Below are positions 1-6,888 of a stretch of DNA of 8,677 bases, piece by piece. The notes under the pieces were generated by a model, which saw nothing but the letters and a program-made list of their open reading frames with translations, made no database searches and was not told the origin of the DNA. The stretch comes from Clostridiales bacterium UBA4696 (GTDB taxonomy: Bacteria; Bacillota; Clostridia; Oscillospirales; Oscillospiraceae). The translations under genes were made by a program, and so were the position numbers. The stretch is taken from contig DHKK01000068.1 of assembly GCA_002404795.1 (NCBI GenBank), forward strand, positions 211 through 8,887, given 5' to 3'. The number at the start of each line of letters is the position of its first letter. Position 1 is the stretch's first letter.

Positions 1-500
1 AAGGTGATGATCTTGAGGTTCTTGACGCCGATGACGGCTCTCGCGATGGGGATGAAGTCCGCGATCATCTTGGCAATGTCTTCCGCCGTGCCGACGGGGT
101 ATTCGGGGATGTAGCCCTTCAGGTGCCGCATACCGAGGTTATACGAGCAGTTCAGCATACCGCAGTAGGCGTCGCCGCGGCCGTTGATGAGGTCGCCGTC
201 GCCCTCGGCGGCAGCCACGAACATGCACGGGCCGTCAAAGTACTTCGCGATGAGCGTTTCGGGCGTTTCCGGGCCAAAGTTGCCGAGGAAGACGACGAGG
301 GCATTGCAGTCCGCCGCCTTGACATCGGCGACAGCTTTCAGCATGTCGGCTTCGTTCTCGACGGTGACGGGACATTCGTACACGCCGCCCTCGCAGGCTT
401 TGGCGATGTTCGCGCGGCGCATCTCGGAGAGCGTGCGCGGGAAGCAGTCACGGGAGACGGCGATGAGGCCGAGCTTTACATTGGGGATGTTTTCAAACAT
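1..500 (-). CDS. L-fucose/L-arabinose isomerase-family protein, N-terminal part (gene runs off left edge)
   Basis: Only the first 166 codons are present; the gene continues past position 1. Members of this family interconvert aldoses and ketoses with a divalent metal, in the cytoplasm, usually as multimers of about 500-residue chains, so roughly a third of the protein is seen. The visible part begins MFENIPNVKLGLIAVSRDCF and contains blocks I recognise from clostridial 'fucose isomerase family' proteins: LGNFGPE (72-78), an AAAEGDGDLINGRGDAYCGM stretch (96-115) and YIPEYPVGTAED (130-141). The catalytic metal ligands of FucI/AraA lie in the missing C-terminal part and cannot be checked. The ATG has a TAAGGAGG site just upstream that overlaps the stop codon of the DUF4867 gene, only 14 bases away, so the two are surely co-transcribed and probably translationally coupled. 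With a xylulokinase-type kinase in the same cluster it is the best candidate for the pathway's isomerase. Family is fairly sure; substrate unknown. Confidence 0.8.
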   Translation of the reverse strand, partial: MFENIPNVKLGLIAVSRDCFPRTLSEMRRANIAKACEGGVYECPVTVENEADMLKAVADVKAADCNALVVFLGNFGPETPETLIAKYFDGPCMFVAAAEGDGDLINGRGDAYCGMLNCSYNLGMRHLKGYIPEYPVGTAEDIAKMIADFIPIARAVIGVKNLKIIT

Positions 501-514
501 GATACCTTTCCTCC

Positions 515-1144
515 TTAGTTTTCGGTAATATCGATATTTTTGCCGGTCAGGCCGATGTGCGCGCCGGTTTTTGCCTCGCTGGAGTCCGGATGGGCCAGCA
601 GCCACTTGTTGCGGGCGGTCATCCAGGTGTCTTCTTCGCTCTGCGGCTCAAACGCGGGCTTTTCCGTGTTCGTGCCCTTCGGCAGAACGACGGCGACGCG
701 GAAGCCGGTCTTTGCGGTCTGGCAGGGCGCGTAGTGGAGCGTCGTGCCGTAGACCTCGACGGCCGTGCCAGCCGGGACGCGGAAGGCCTTGACCTTCGCC
801 GTGTCGAGCTGGCCGTCTTCGATCTCGTCTTCCTTCGCCAGCAGCAGGACAAAATCGGTCTCGCCGACGTTGACCTCGCTGTCGCGGTGGTACTCCAAAC
901 AGTTGAGCTTTGTATTGTAGCCCCAACACATGCCGATCTGGATGGGCAGGCCGCCGTAGGCCCGGTCCTGCATGGCGTCAAAGATGCCGCAGGTCTCGAG
1001 CGCCTCGATGCCCGGCTCATAGGCCGTGCCGCTCTCCGGCATGGGGACAGTCTGCATCGCCGCGACGAGCGCGGACGTGTCAAAGCCGGTCAGGACCTTG
1101 CCGTAGGGCCTGAACGCGGGGTCGGAAACAGAATAAATCTTCAT
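515..1144 (-). CDS. DUF4867 family protein, cupin-like, possible sugar isomerase or accessory enzyme
   Basis: A 209-residue soluble protein with no signal peptide or membrane segment, recognised as DUF4867. No activity is established for the family that I know of. The middle resembles a cupin barrel: E84-Y-H86-x3-E90 inside CLEYHRDSE is followed by a strand-rich segment, a PAG turn (124-126) and H137 in the stretch VYGTTLHYAP, the usual spacing of cupin motif 1 (metal ligands) and motif 2 (last histidine). Metal-binding cupins include D-lyxose isomerase and phosphoglucose isomerase of archaea, so a sugar isomerase/epimerase role is a reasonable inference, not a demonstration; an AllA-like lyase fold is an alternative. 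The ATG follows an AGGAGG with good spacing. The gene lies between the kinase (153-base gap holding a hairpin element) and the isomerase-family gene (14-base gap), so it belongs to the same sugar pathway. Confidence 0.8.
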   Translation of the reverse strand: MKIYSVSDPAFRPYGKVLTGFDTSALVAAMQTVPMPESGTAYEPGIEALETCGIFDAMQDRAYGGLPIQIGMCWGYNTKLNCLEYHRDSEVNVGETDFVLLLAKEDEIEDGQLDTAKVKAFRVPAGTAVEVYGTTLHYAPCQTAKTGFRVAVVLPKGTNTEKPAFEPQSEEDTWMTARNKWLLAHPDSSEAKTGAHIGLTGKNIDITEN

Positions 1145-1172
1145 AATTCCTCCTGTTGCAGAAAATTGCGCT

Positions 1173-1277
1173 TGTAGGGGCCGACGACTCTGTCGGCCCT
1201 GAAACTGTTGCGAATTTGCCGTAGTTTTCTGTATAAGCAGTGCATTCTGCGGGCGGACAGAGTCGTCCGCCCCTACA
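1173..1277. repeat. 105-bp element with 27-bp inverted ends, each end itself a hairpin
   Basis: The stretch between the kinase and the DUF4867 gene starts with TGTAGGGGCCGACGACTCTG and ends with the inverted complement of TGTAGGGGCGGACGACTCTG. The 27-base ends (1173-1199 and 1251-1277) match at 25 of 27 positions. Each end also folds on itself: 8-bp stems at 1178-1185/1192-1199 and 1251-1258/1265-1272, both with 6-base loops. The two differences between ends are the two partners of one base pair, so both hairpins stay perfect. No T-tract follows either stem and no clear target-site duplication is visible. It carries no ORF of its own. Short GC-rich palindromic repeats of this style are frequent between genes in Oscillospirales. 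Lying inside the operon, it will be transcribed and could slow processing or decay of the mRNA. Confidence 0.75.
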
Positions 1278-1297
1278 TAGAACGTGTAAATTCCAAA

Positions 1298-2773
1298 TTA
1301 CACCGTCGCGGCGAAGAAATTCTTCAGCGCGGGGTAGAGCTTTTTGAAGTTCTGGTAGCGGGCTTCGTATTTGACCGTCAGGACTGCGTCCGGCTCGGTC
1401 GTGGACGCAGTCTCGACGAGGGTGTCGGCAGCTTCCTGCACGGAGGCGAACTTGCCGCAGCCGACCATCGCGAGCATCGCCGCGCCGTAGCCGGGGCCCT
1501 GCTCGGTCTTGACCATGTCGAGGGGGATGCCGAGGACGTTAGCGAAGATCTTGCGCCACAGGGGACTTTTCGCGCCGCCGCCGCAGATGTTCGAACGCGG
1601 GATGGCGATGCCAAGGGACTTCGCGACCTCAAACGAGTCGCGGATGGCGAACGCCACGCCTTCGAGAACCGCCTGCACCATATCGGACCGGCTGGTGTCC
1701 ATCGTCATGCCAGTGAAGGTGCCGCGGGCGTTCGTGTCGTTGATGGGGCTGCGCTCGCCCATGAGGTACGGCAGGAAGTAGACATGATTTTCGCCGAGCT
1801 TTTCGTCGGTGATATCCTTCTGTTCGCCAGCGAAATCGGACGTTTTCAGAATTTCCTCGCACAGCCACTTGTTGCAGCTGGCGGCAGAGAGCATGCAGCC
1901 CATGAGGTGATAGCCGCCGTCGGCGTGCGCGAAGGCGTGAAGTGCGTTATTAGGGTCGACGCCGAATTTGTCAGACGAAATGAAGATCGTGCCGGACGTG
2001 CCGAGGGAGATATTGCAGCCGCCCGCGCCGACCGTGCCGGTGCCGACCGCCGCCGCAGCATTGTCGCCCGCGCCGGCCACGACCTTGACGGTCTCCGGCA
2101 GCCCCAGCGTCTTTGCCGCTTCCTTCGTGAGCTGGCCCACGACCTCGAAGCTCTCAAACAGCTTCGGCATCTGGCTTTCCGAGACGCCGCAGATGTCCAG
2201 CATTTCCTTCGACCAGCACTTGTGCTGCACGTCAAGCAGCAGCATGCCGGAGGCGTCGGAGTAATCACAGGCATGAACGCCGGTGAGCTTGTAGGTCAGG
2301 TAATCCTTCGGGAGCATGATCTTTGCGAGCTTTTTGAAATTCTCCGGCTCGTTTTTGCGCATCCAGAGAAGCTTCGGGGCCGTGAAGCCCGCGAAGGCGA
2401 TGTTCGCGGTCAGGCTCGAAAGCCTGTCCTTGCCGATGACGTTATTGAGGTAGTCGACTTCTTTAAACGTCCGGCCGTCGTTCCACAAGATCGCCGGGCG
2501 GATGACGCGATCTTCGTCATCCAGCGCGACAAGGCCGTGCATCTGCCCGCCGGAGCCGATGCCCGCAACTTCCTTCGCGTCAAAGCCGCGCAGCAGCTCC
2601 GGAACGCCGGTCACGACCGCGTTCCACCAGTCCTCGGGCTTCTGCTCCGACCAGCCGGGGTGCGGGAAGCTGAGCGGATACTCCTTCGTGACTGTATTCA
2701 AAATCGAGCCGTCCTCCGCGACAAGCAGCAGCTTGCACGCAGACGTGCCCAAATCAATGCCGATATAATTCAT
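1298..2773 (-). CDS. xylB: Xylulokinase-type FGGY carbohydrate kinase
   Basis: A 491-residue cytoplasmic kinase, the usual XylB length (E. coli XylB is 484). It would phosphorylate D-xylulose with ATP to D-xylulose 5-phosphate, feeding the pentose phosphate or phosphoketolase route. Domain 1 starts with the ATP/phosphate loop IGIDLGTSACKLLL (4-17). GQMHGLV (76-82) holds the Met-His pair that contacts the sugar in xylulokinases, and ILWNDGRT (95-102) follows. GAGDNAA (234-240) has the expected catalytic Asp at 237; the second phosphate loop NISLGTSGTIF is at 254-264, and the adenosine-site block NICGGGAKSPLWRKI at 395-409. The family is complete with no broken motif. ATG 2773 follows AAGGAG at 7-base spacing. 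A hairpin plus T-tract lies just upstream of that site, so much of the transcription from the transporter genes may end before this gene. FGGY kinases for other ketoses (L-ribulose, L-fuculose, D-ribulose) are the main alternatives; the MH pair favours xylulose. Confidence 0.9.
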   Translation of the reverse strand: MNYIGIDLGTSACKLLLVAEDGSILNTVTKEYPLSFPHPGWSEQKPEDWWNAVVTGVPELLRGFDAKEVAGIGSGGQMHGLVALDDEDRVIRPAILWNDGRTFKEVDYLNNVIGKDRLSSLTANIAFAGFTAPKLLWMRKNEPENFKKLAKIMLPKDYLTYKLTGVHACDYSDASGMLLLDVQHKCWSKEMLDICGVSESQMPKLFESFEVVGQLTKEAAKTLGLPETVKVVAGAGDNAAAAVGTGTVGAGGCNISLGTSGTIFISSDKFGVDPNNALHAFAHADGGYHLMGCMLSAASCNKWLCEEILKTSDFAGEQKDITDEKLGENHVYFLPYLMGERSPINDTNARGTFTGMTMDTSRSDMVQAVLEGVAFAIRDSFEVAKSLGIAIPRSNICGGGAKSPLWRKIFANVLGIPLDMVKTEQGPGYGAAMLAMVGCGKFASVQEAADTLVETASTTEPDAVLTVKYEARYQNFKKLYPALKNFFAATV

Positions 2774-2794
2774 ATGGTTCTCCTTGTAAAGAAA

Positions 2795-2829
2795 AGACGG
2801 GGCCAGGGCTCATCACCACTGCCCCGTCT
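2795..2829 (-). terminator. Intrinsic-type terminator or attenuator between permease and kinase genes
   Basis: A perfect 9-bp GC-rich stem (2821-2829 with 2795-2803, AGACGGGGC and its complement) encloses a 17-base loop. Read on the minus strand it is followed directly by TTTTCTTT, the U-rich tail of a rho-independent terminator. It lies in the 85-base gap between the permease stop and the kinase start, and its tail ends only a few bases before the kinase's AAGGAG site. There is no room for a separate promoter between it and the kinase, so partial read-through is implied. On the plus strand no T-tract follows. Confidence 0.75.
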
Positions 2830-2858
2830 GCATACTTTAAACACTTCAGGCGAATCTG

Positions 2859-4028
2859 TCAATCCTTTTCTCGCTTGGAAACAACGTCAAAGATGACTGC
2901 CGCCAGCAGCACCAGGCCCTTGACGACCTTCTGATAGTTCGCGTCAACACCCATGATGCTCATGCCGATGTTGATAACGCCCATCAGGACTGCGCCGATG
3001 ATGACGCCCGGGACCGTGCCGATGCCGCCGTAGGCCGACGCGCCGCCGATGAAGCACGAGCCGATGGCGTCCATCTCATAGTTCTGGCCGTAGGTCGGCT
3101 GCGCGGAGGTCATACGCGCGATGGTCAGCATGCCGACAAACGCGGACAGAAGCCCCATGTTCGCATAGGCGATGAAATAGACCTTGTTGGTGTTGATGCC
3201 GGAGAGCTTTGTTGCAAGCTCGTTGCCGCCGACGGCGTAAAAATGACGGCCGACGGTCGTTTTCGAGGTAATGTAGGTATAGATGGCGATGATGAGCGCG
3301 ACCCAGATGAGCGCCATCGGAATGCCCTTGTACTGGCTGAGCTTGACAGTGAAGAAGGCGATGACCGCCGTGATGACCACGGCCTTGAGCACGGTTTCAT
3401 ACATCGGCTCGACGGTATAGCCCTTTTTTGCACGGTTCACGCGGCCAAGGAACGTCACCGCCAGGAACAGGACGCACGCTGCTGCGCCGACCACAAGGCA
3501 GAAGATATTCACGCCGCTGCCGCCGAAAATATCCGGCACATAGCAGTTTGCGCCGCCGCCGAAGATGCGCACGAACGCCTCATGCGTCACGGCAAGCGTC
3601 TTGCCCTGCAAAACGACATTGGACAGGCCGCGGAAGACAAACATGCCGGAAAGCGTGGTGATAAATGGCGGGACATGGACAAAGGCGATCCAGAACGCCT
3701 GCCATGCGCCGATGGCAAGGCCCAGAAGGAGCATCAGCAGCACGACGAGCCACATGTTCAGGCCCTTGCTCAGCCATACGGCGCCCAGCGCGCCGACAAA
3801 GCACACGACCGAGCCGACAGACAGATCGATGTTGCCGCCCGTCAGGATGCAGAGCAGCATACCGGCGGCCAGCACGAAGACGTAGGCATTCTGCGAGATG
3901 ATATTCGTAATATTCTGCGGCATTAGGATCTTGCCGCCCGTTTTCCAGGCGAAAAACGCCAGCACGAGCAACAGGATCAGAATCATGGTATATTTCTGGA
4001 CGAAGTCCTTGATCTTGCTTTTCGTCAT
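2859..4028 (-). CDS. mmsB: Monosaccharide ABC transporter permease (MmsB/GguB/XylH type)
   Basis: A 389-residue integral membrane protein of the CUT2 sugar ABC importer class; it forms the channel, probably as a homodimer, through which a monosaccharide passes from the binding lipoprotein to the cytoplasm. Hydrophobic segments run through most of the chain, with about ten likely membrane spans: the first at about 14-28, then 47-65, 72-88, 91-118 and so on. Diagnostic blocks are GGNIDLSVGS (64-73), PPFITTLSGMFVFRGLSNV (120-138) and the cytoplasmic coupling loop GRHFYAVGGNELATKLSGIN (260-279) that docks on the ATPase. The length of nearly 390 and the central insertion around 190-235 fit the MmsB/GguB/XylH branch rather than the shorter RbsC (about 320). 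Its ATG overlaps the ATPase stop in an ATGA, and its AAGGAG lies inside the end of the ATPase gene, a sign of translational coupling and fixed subunit ratio. Confidence 0.92.
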   Translation of the reverse strand: MTKSKIKDFVQKYTMILILLLVLAFFAWKTGGKILMPQNITNIISQNAYVFVLAAGMLLCILTGGNIDLSVGSVVCFVGALGAVWLSKGLNMWLVVLLMLLLGLAIGAWQAFWIAFVHVPPFITTLSGMFVFRGLSNVVLQGKTLAVTHEAFVRIFGGGANCYVPDIFGGSGVNIFCLVVGAAACVLFLAVTFLGRVNRAKKGYTVEPMYETVLKAVVITAVIAFFTVKLSQYKGIPMALIWVALIIAIYTYITSKTTVGRHFYAVGGNELATKLSGINTNKVYFIAYANMGLLSAFVGMLTIARMTSAQPTYGQNYEMDAIGSCFIGGASAYGGIGTVPGVIIGAVLMGVINIGMSIMGVDANYQKVVKGLVLLAAVIFDVVSKREKD

Positions 4029-5581
4029 TGTGTGATCGCTCCTTTTCCGTTCCCGCTTGAGCGGAGGATCGCGGCCATGATCTTCTCCTGCGTGGCCTCC
4101 GCGCGGTCGAATTCGCCGACCATGCGGCCCTCGTTGAGCACGTAGATCCGGTCGCTCATGCCGAGGATCTCCGGTAATTCAGATGAGATCATAATGACCG
4201 ATTTTCCCTCGGCGGCCAGTTGATTGATGATGCAGTAGATCTCGTATTTCGCGCCGACATCGATGCCGCGCGTCGGTTCGTCGAGAATGAGGATATCCGG
4301 TCCGGCAAACATCCATTTTGCCAGAAGTACCTTCTGCTGGTTGCCGCCGGAGAGATTGCCCACGCGCTGCTCCACACCGGTACACTTCGTGTGCAGCTTT
4401 TCGCGGTATTCGTCCGCGACGGCGTATTCCCGGTCGCGGTCGATGACGCCGCGGTGCGAAACGGCGGTGAGATTTGCGAGCGTTGTGTTGGTTGAAATGG
4501 AATTTGAGAGGATCAGGCCGTTGCCCTTACGGTCCTCGGTCACGTAGGCGAGCTTGTGCTCGATCGCCTCGCGCACGGAATTCAGCCGCACCGGCTTGCC
4601 GTCAATGATCAGCTCGCCTGAGATATTCGAGCCGTAGCTGCGGCCGAAGATGCTCATAGCCAGCTCTGTGCGGCCCGCGCCCATAAGGCCCGAAATGCCG
4701 ATGACCTCGCCGCGGCGCACATAGAACGATACGTCGTCGACAATCTTTTTCTCGGTGTATTTGGGATGATGGACCGTCCAGTTGCGCACCTCCATGGACA
4801 CCTCGCCGATCGTGACGTCCGGGCGCTTCGGGAAGCGGTCGGACAGCTCGCGGCCGACCATGCCGCGGATGATACGGCTCTCGGTGATCTCGTCGACGCC
4901 CTTGTGCAGCGTCTCGATGGTGCGGCCGTCGCGGATGACAGTGATATCATCGGCGACATACGCGACCTCGTTGAGCTTGTGCGAGATGATGATGGAGGTC
5001 ATGCCCTGCTCCTTGAATTTCAGGAGCAGATCGAGAAGCGCCTTCGAATCGGACTCGTTGAGCGACGAGGTCGGCTCGTCGAGGATGAGGAGCTTCGCGT
5101 GCTTGGACAGCGCCTTGGCGATCTCAACGAGCTGCTGCTTGCCGACACCAAGATCCTTGATGAGCGTGCGCGAGGATTCCTCCAGACCGACCTCGCGCAG
5201 ATATGCGTCAGCCTCAGCATACGTTCTGCCCCAGTCAATGGCAAACGGGCGGCCCTGTTCGTTGCCGAGGAACATGTTTTCACCGATGGACATATAGGGC
5301 ACGAGCGCCAGCTCCTGATGGATGATGACGATGCCCGCTTTTTCGCTGTCCTTGATCTTCGAGAAACGGCATTCACGCCCCTCGTAGAGGATATTGCCCG
5401 TATAGGTGCCGTGCGGATAGATGCCGCTGAGCACGTTCATGAGCGTTGATTTGCCCGCGCCATTCTCGCCGACGAGGGCGTGGATGCTGCCGCGGGTCAC
5501 CACCAGATTCACATCGTCGAGCGCGCGCACGCCCGGGAACTCCTTGGTGATGTGGTTCATTTCCAGTAAGATATCAGACAA
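4025..5581 (-). CDS. mmsA: Monosaccharide ABC transporter ATPase, two nucleotide-binding domains (MmsA/GguA/XylG type)
   Basis: A 518-residue cytoplasmic ATPase that powers sugar import. Domain 1 has Walker A GENGAGKST (38-46), a degenerate signature LGVGKQQ (144-150) and Walker B LLILDEP (164-170). Domain 2 has an altered Walker A, GLMGAGRT (298-305), with Arg where Lys is expected, then LSGGNQQ (410-416) and ILILDEP (430-436). This asymmetry is normal for CUT2 ATPases such as RbsA, XylG and MglA, so it is not decay. I place the start at TTG 5581: it gives the family N-terminus (M)SDILLEMNHITKEFPG and has a GGAGG seven bases upstream. A longer reading from TTG 5626 adds 15 residues unlike the family and starts inside a hairpin. 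The first in-frame ATG (5560) would cut off the first strand. The gene follows the binding protein after a 94-base gap and overlaps the permease. Confidence 0.92.
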   Translation of the reverse strand: MSDILLEMNHITKEFPGVRALDDVNLVVTRGSIHALVGENGAGKSTLMNVLSGIYPHGTYTGNILYEGRECRFSKIKDSEKAGIVIIHQELALVPYMSIGENMFLGNEQGRPFAIDWGRTYAEADAYLREVGLEESSRTLIKDLGVGKQQLVEIAKALSKHAKLLILDEPTSSLNESDSKALLDLLLKFKEQGMTSIIISHKLNEVAYVADDITVIRDGRTIETLHKGVDEITESRIIRGMVGRELSDRFPKRPDVTIGEVSMEVRNWTVHHPKYTEKKIVDDVSFYVRRGEVIGISGLMGAGRTELAMSIFGRSYGSNISGELIIDGKPVRLNSVREAIEHKLAYVTEDRKGNGLILSNSISTNTTLANLTAVSHRGVIDRDREYAVADEYREKLHTKCTGVEQRVGNLSGGNQQKVLLAKWMFAGPDILILDEPTRGIDVGAKYEIYCIINQLAAEGKSVIMISSELPEILGMSDRIYVLNEGRMVGEFDRAEATQEKIMAAILRSSGNGKGAITQ

Positions 5582-5588
5582 GTTATCG

Positions 5589-5593
5589 CCTCC
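5589..5593 (-). promoter_or_regulatory. Ribosome binding site that sets the ATPase start at TTG 5581
   Basis: On the minus strand GGAGG lies 7 bases before TTG 5581. It is the only strong site in this stretch, and its position falls inside the longer alternative reading frame, so it argues for the shorter protein. A TTG start lowers initiation and may help keep ATPase levels below those of the binding protein. Confidence 0.75.
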
Positions 5594-5615
5594 GCCTGTG
5601 TCGTTGTATCCGGAC

Positions 5616-5652
5616 GCTATGGGCAAGGCGGGCTGGCCGCCTTGCCCATAGC
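5616..5652 (-). promoter_or_regulatory. Strong intercistronic hairpin between binding-protein and ATPase genes
   Basis: A perfect 16-bp inverted repeat (5616-5631 with 5637-5652; arm GCTATGGGCAAGGCGG) with a 5-base loop sits 23 bases after the binding-protein stop. No T-run follows on the minus strand, so it is unlikely to be an efficient terminator. Hairpins at this place in ABC operons typically block 3' exonucleases and let the binding protein mRNA outlast the membrane-component mRNA. That role is inferred from position. Confidence 0.8.
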
Positions 5653-5675
5653 CGGGATAATCGTATGTTCAGCGC

Positions 5676-6818
5676 TTACTTGAGCTGATCTTCGGTGTAG
5701 TAGCCGGAATCGACGAGCAGCTCCTGCACATTTTCGCTCGTGCAGGCAACCGGCTCGCAGAGGAAGCTGGGGATGATGCCCGTGCCGTTGTCATAGGTCT
5801 CGGTATCGTTGATGGGGGGCTCGCTGCCCTTCATCAGAGCGTCGACCATCTCAACGACCTTGGTAGCCAGGGTACGGGTGTCCTTGAAGACGGACATGGA
5901 CTGCTTGCCGGCGAGCATGTTGACAACGTTCGTCACGTCGCAGTCCTGACCGGTGATGATGGGGTAGTTGCCGGTGTAGGAAGCGGCCAGTGCGTTCTCA
6001 ACGCCGAGGGCGGTGGAGTCGTTGGAGGCGAGGACAGCGTCAAGCTGCGTGCCATCGGAGTAGTTGGAAGCGAGGATGGACTCGAAACGGCTCTGTGCAG
6101 CGTCGGTCGCCCAGTTGGCGGTCGCGACAACGGTCTTTTCGGTCTGGCCGGACGGGCAGTTCAGAACGCCGGAGTCGAGGTACGGCTGGAGGACGCTCAT
6201 CGCGCCGTCAAAGAAGAAGTTGATGTTGTTGTCGCCGGGGTCGCCGGTGATGAACTCGATGTTGAAGGTCTTGTCGCCCGCGTTGTCGAGATCGAGCTGG
6301 TCGCGGATAAACTCGCCCTGCTTGACGCCGACGAGCCAGTTGTCGAACGTGGCGTAGTAGCTGACAGCGTCGGAGTTCATGATCAGACGGTCATAGGCGA
6401 TGACGGGGATGCTGGCTTCCTTGGCCTGCGCCAGAACGGTGCCGAGCGAGTCGCCGTCGATGGAGGCGATGACGAGAACCTTACAGCCGTTGGCGATCAT
6501 GTTCTCGACCTGAGAGACCTGAGTCTGGATGTCGTTGGCGCCGTACTGGAGGTCGACCTGATAGCCGGCGGCCTCGAGCTGAGCCTTCATGTTTTCGCCG
6601 TCCTGGTTCCAGCGCTGGAGGTCCTTGGTGGGCATCGCAACGCCGACAAGGTTGGAGTTGTCACCGGTCTCGGCTGCGGGCGTTTCAGCGGCGGGCGCGT
6701 CGGTCGCCGGAGCGTCGGTCGCCGGCGCGTCGGTCGACGGGGTCGCGGCGTTGTTCGCGCAGGCACACAGCGCAAGCAGCATGGCCAGCGTCAGAAGCAT
6801 GACAAGAAACTTTTTCAT
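5676..6818 (-). CDS. chvE: ChvE-type monosaccharide-binding lipoprotein
   Basis: A 380-residue periplasmic-binding-protein-type receptor (PBP type 1), anchored outside the cell membrane. Residues 1-20 are a lipoprotein signal: MKKF, a hydrophobic core, and a lipobox LCA-C20 (C18 is a weaker alternative). A flexible Ala/Pro/Thr/Asp linker with a threefold repeat follows (about 24-52). The mature domain closely resembles ChvE/MmsE: VGVAMPTKDLQRWNQDGENM, LQYGANDIQTQVSQVENMI, VLVIASIDGDSLG, VIAYDRLIMNSDAVSYYATF, and later the hinge block IITGQDCDVTNVVNMLAGKQ. ChvE proteins bind several aldoses (glucose, galactose, arabinose, xylose, fucose), so the exact ligand cannot be read off. The ATG follows AAGGAG with 9-base spacing. 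It is first in the operon, behind the divergent promoter region, as expected for the most highly expressed component, and is followed by the 16-bp hairpin. Confidence 0.92.
   Translation of the reverse strand: MKKFLVMLLTLAMLLALCACANNAATPSTDAPATDAPATDAPAAETPAAETGDNSNLVGVAMPTKDLQRWNQDGENMKAQLEAAGYQVDLQYGANDIQTQVSQVENMIANGCKVLVIASIDGDSLGTVLAQAKEASIPVIAYDRLIMNSDAVSYYATFDNWLVGVKQGEFIRDQLDLDNAGDKTFNIEFITGDPGDNNINFFFDGAMSVLQPYLDSGVLNCPSGQTEKTVVATANWATDAAQSRFESILASNYSDGTQLDAVLASNDSTALGVENALAASYTGNYPIITGQDCDVTNVVNMLAGKQSMSVFKDTRTLATKVVEMVDALMKGSEPPINDTETYDNGTGIIPSFLCEPVACTSENVQELLVDSGYYTEDQLK
6697..6741 (-). repeat. Three tandem 15-bp repeats coding for the lipoprotein linker
   Basis: On the plus strand the unit GCGTCGGTCGCCGGN occurs three times in a row (6697-6711, 6712-6726, 6727-6741), the third with one further change (GACGG for GCCGG). 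It encodes the (T-D-A-P-A)-like repeat between the lipid anchor and the binding domain. Such in-frame tandem repeats can gain or lose units by slippage and thereby vary tether length without breaking the frame. Confidence 0.8.
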
Positions 6819-6862
6819 AGTGCAGTTCTCCTTTTTTCATTTTTTCCCTGTGTGGGATTTGT

Positions 6863-6881
6863 TCAATGCGTCCTGCATTGA
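6863..6881. promoter_or_regulatory. Candidate operator for the sugar operon
   Basis: A perfect interrupted inverted repeat TCAATGC-N5-GCATTGA (19 bases) begins about where transcription from the proposed minus-strand promoter would start. A repressor bound here would block initiation or early elongation of the transporter operon. It does not match the palindrome in the repressor's own promoter in any obvious way, so a different regulator, or an RNA hairpin in the leader, is possible. Confidence 0.5.
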
Positions 6882-6888
6882 TAAACCT

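Noticed and set aside
1208..2896. A 562-codon plus-strand open frame opposite the kinase gene
   Set aside because: It is a mirror of a GC-rich gene: low-complexity Arg/Ala/Asp/His-rich sequence, no ribosome site, no recognisable domain, while the minus strand encodes a complete FGGY kinase.
4766..5449. A 227-codon plus-strand open frame opposite the ATPase gene
   Set aside because: Antisense shadow of the ATPase with no start signal or recognised domain.
5616..5652. Rho-independent terminator after the binding-protein gene
   Set aside because: The 16-bp stem is strong, but the minus-strand sequence after it has no T-run, so a stabilising or processing hairpin is preferred.
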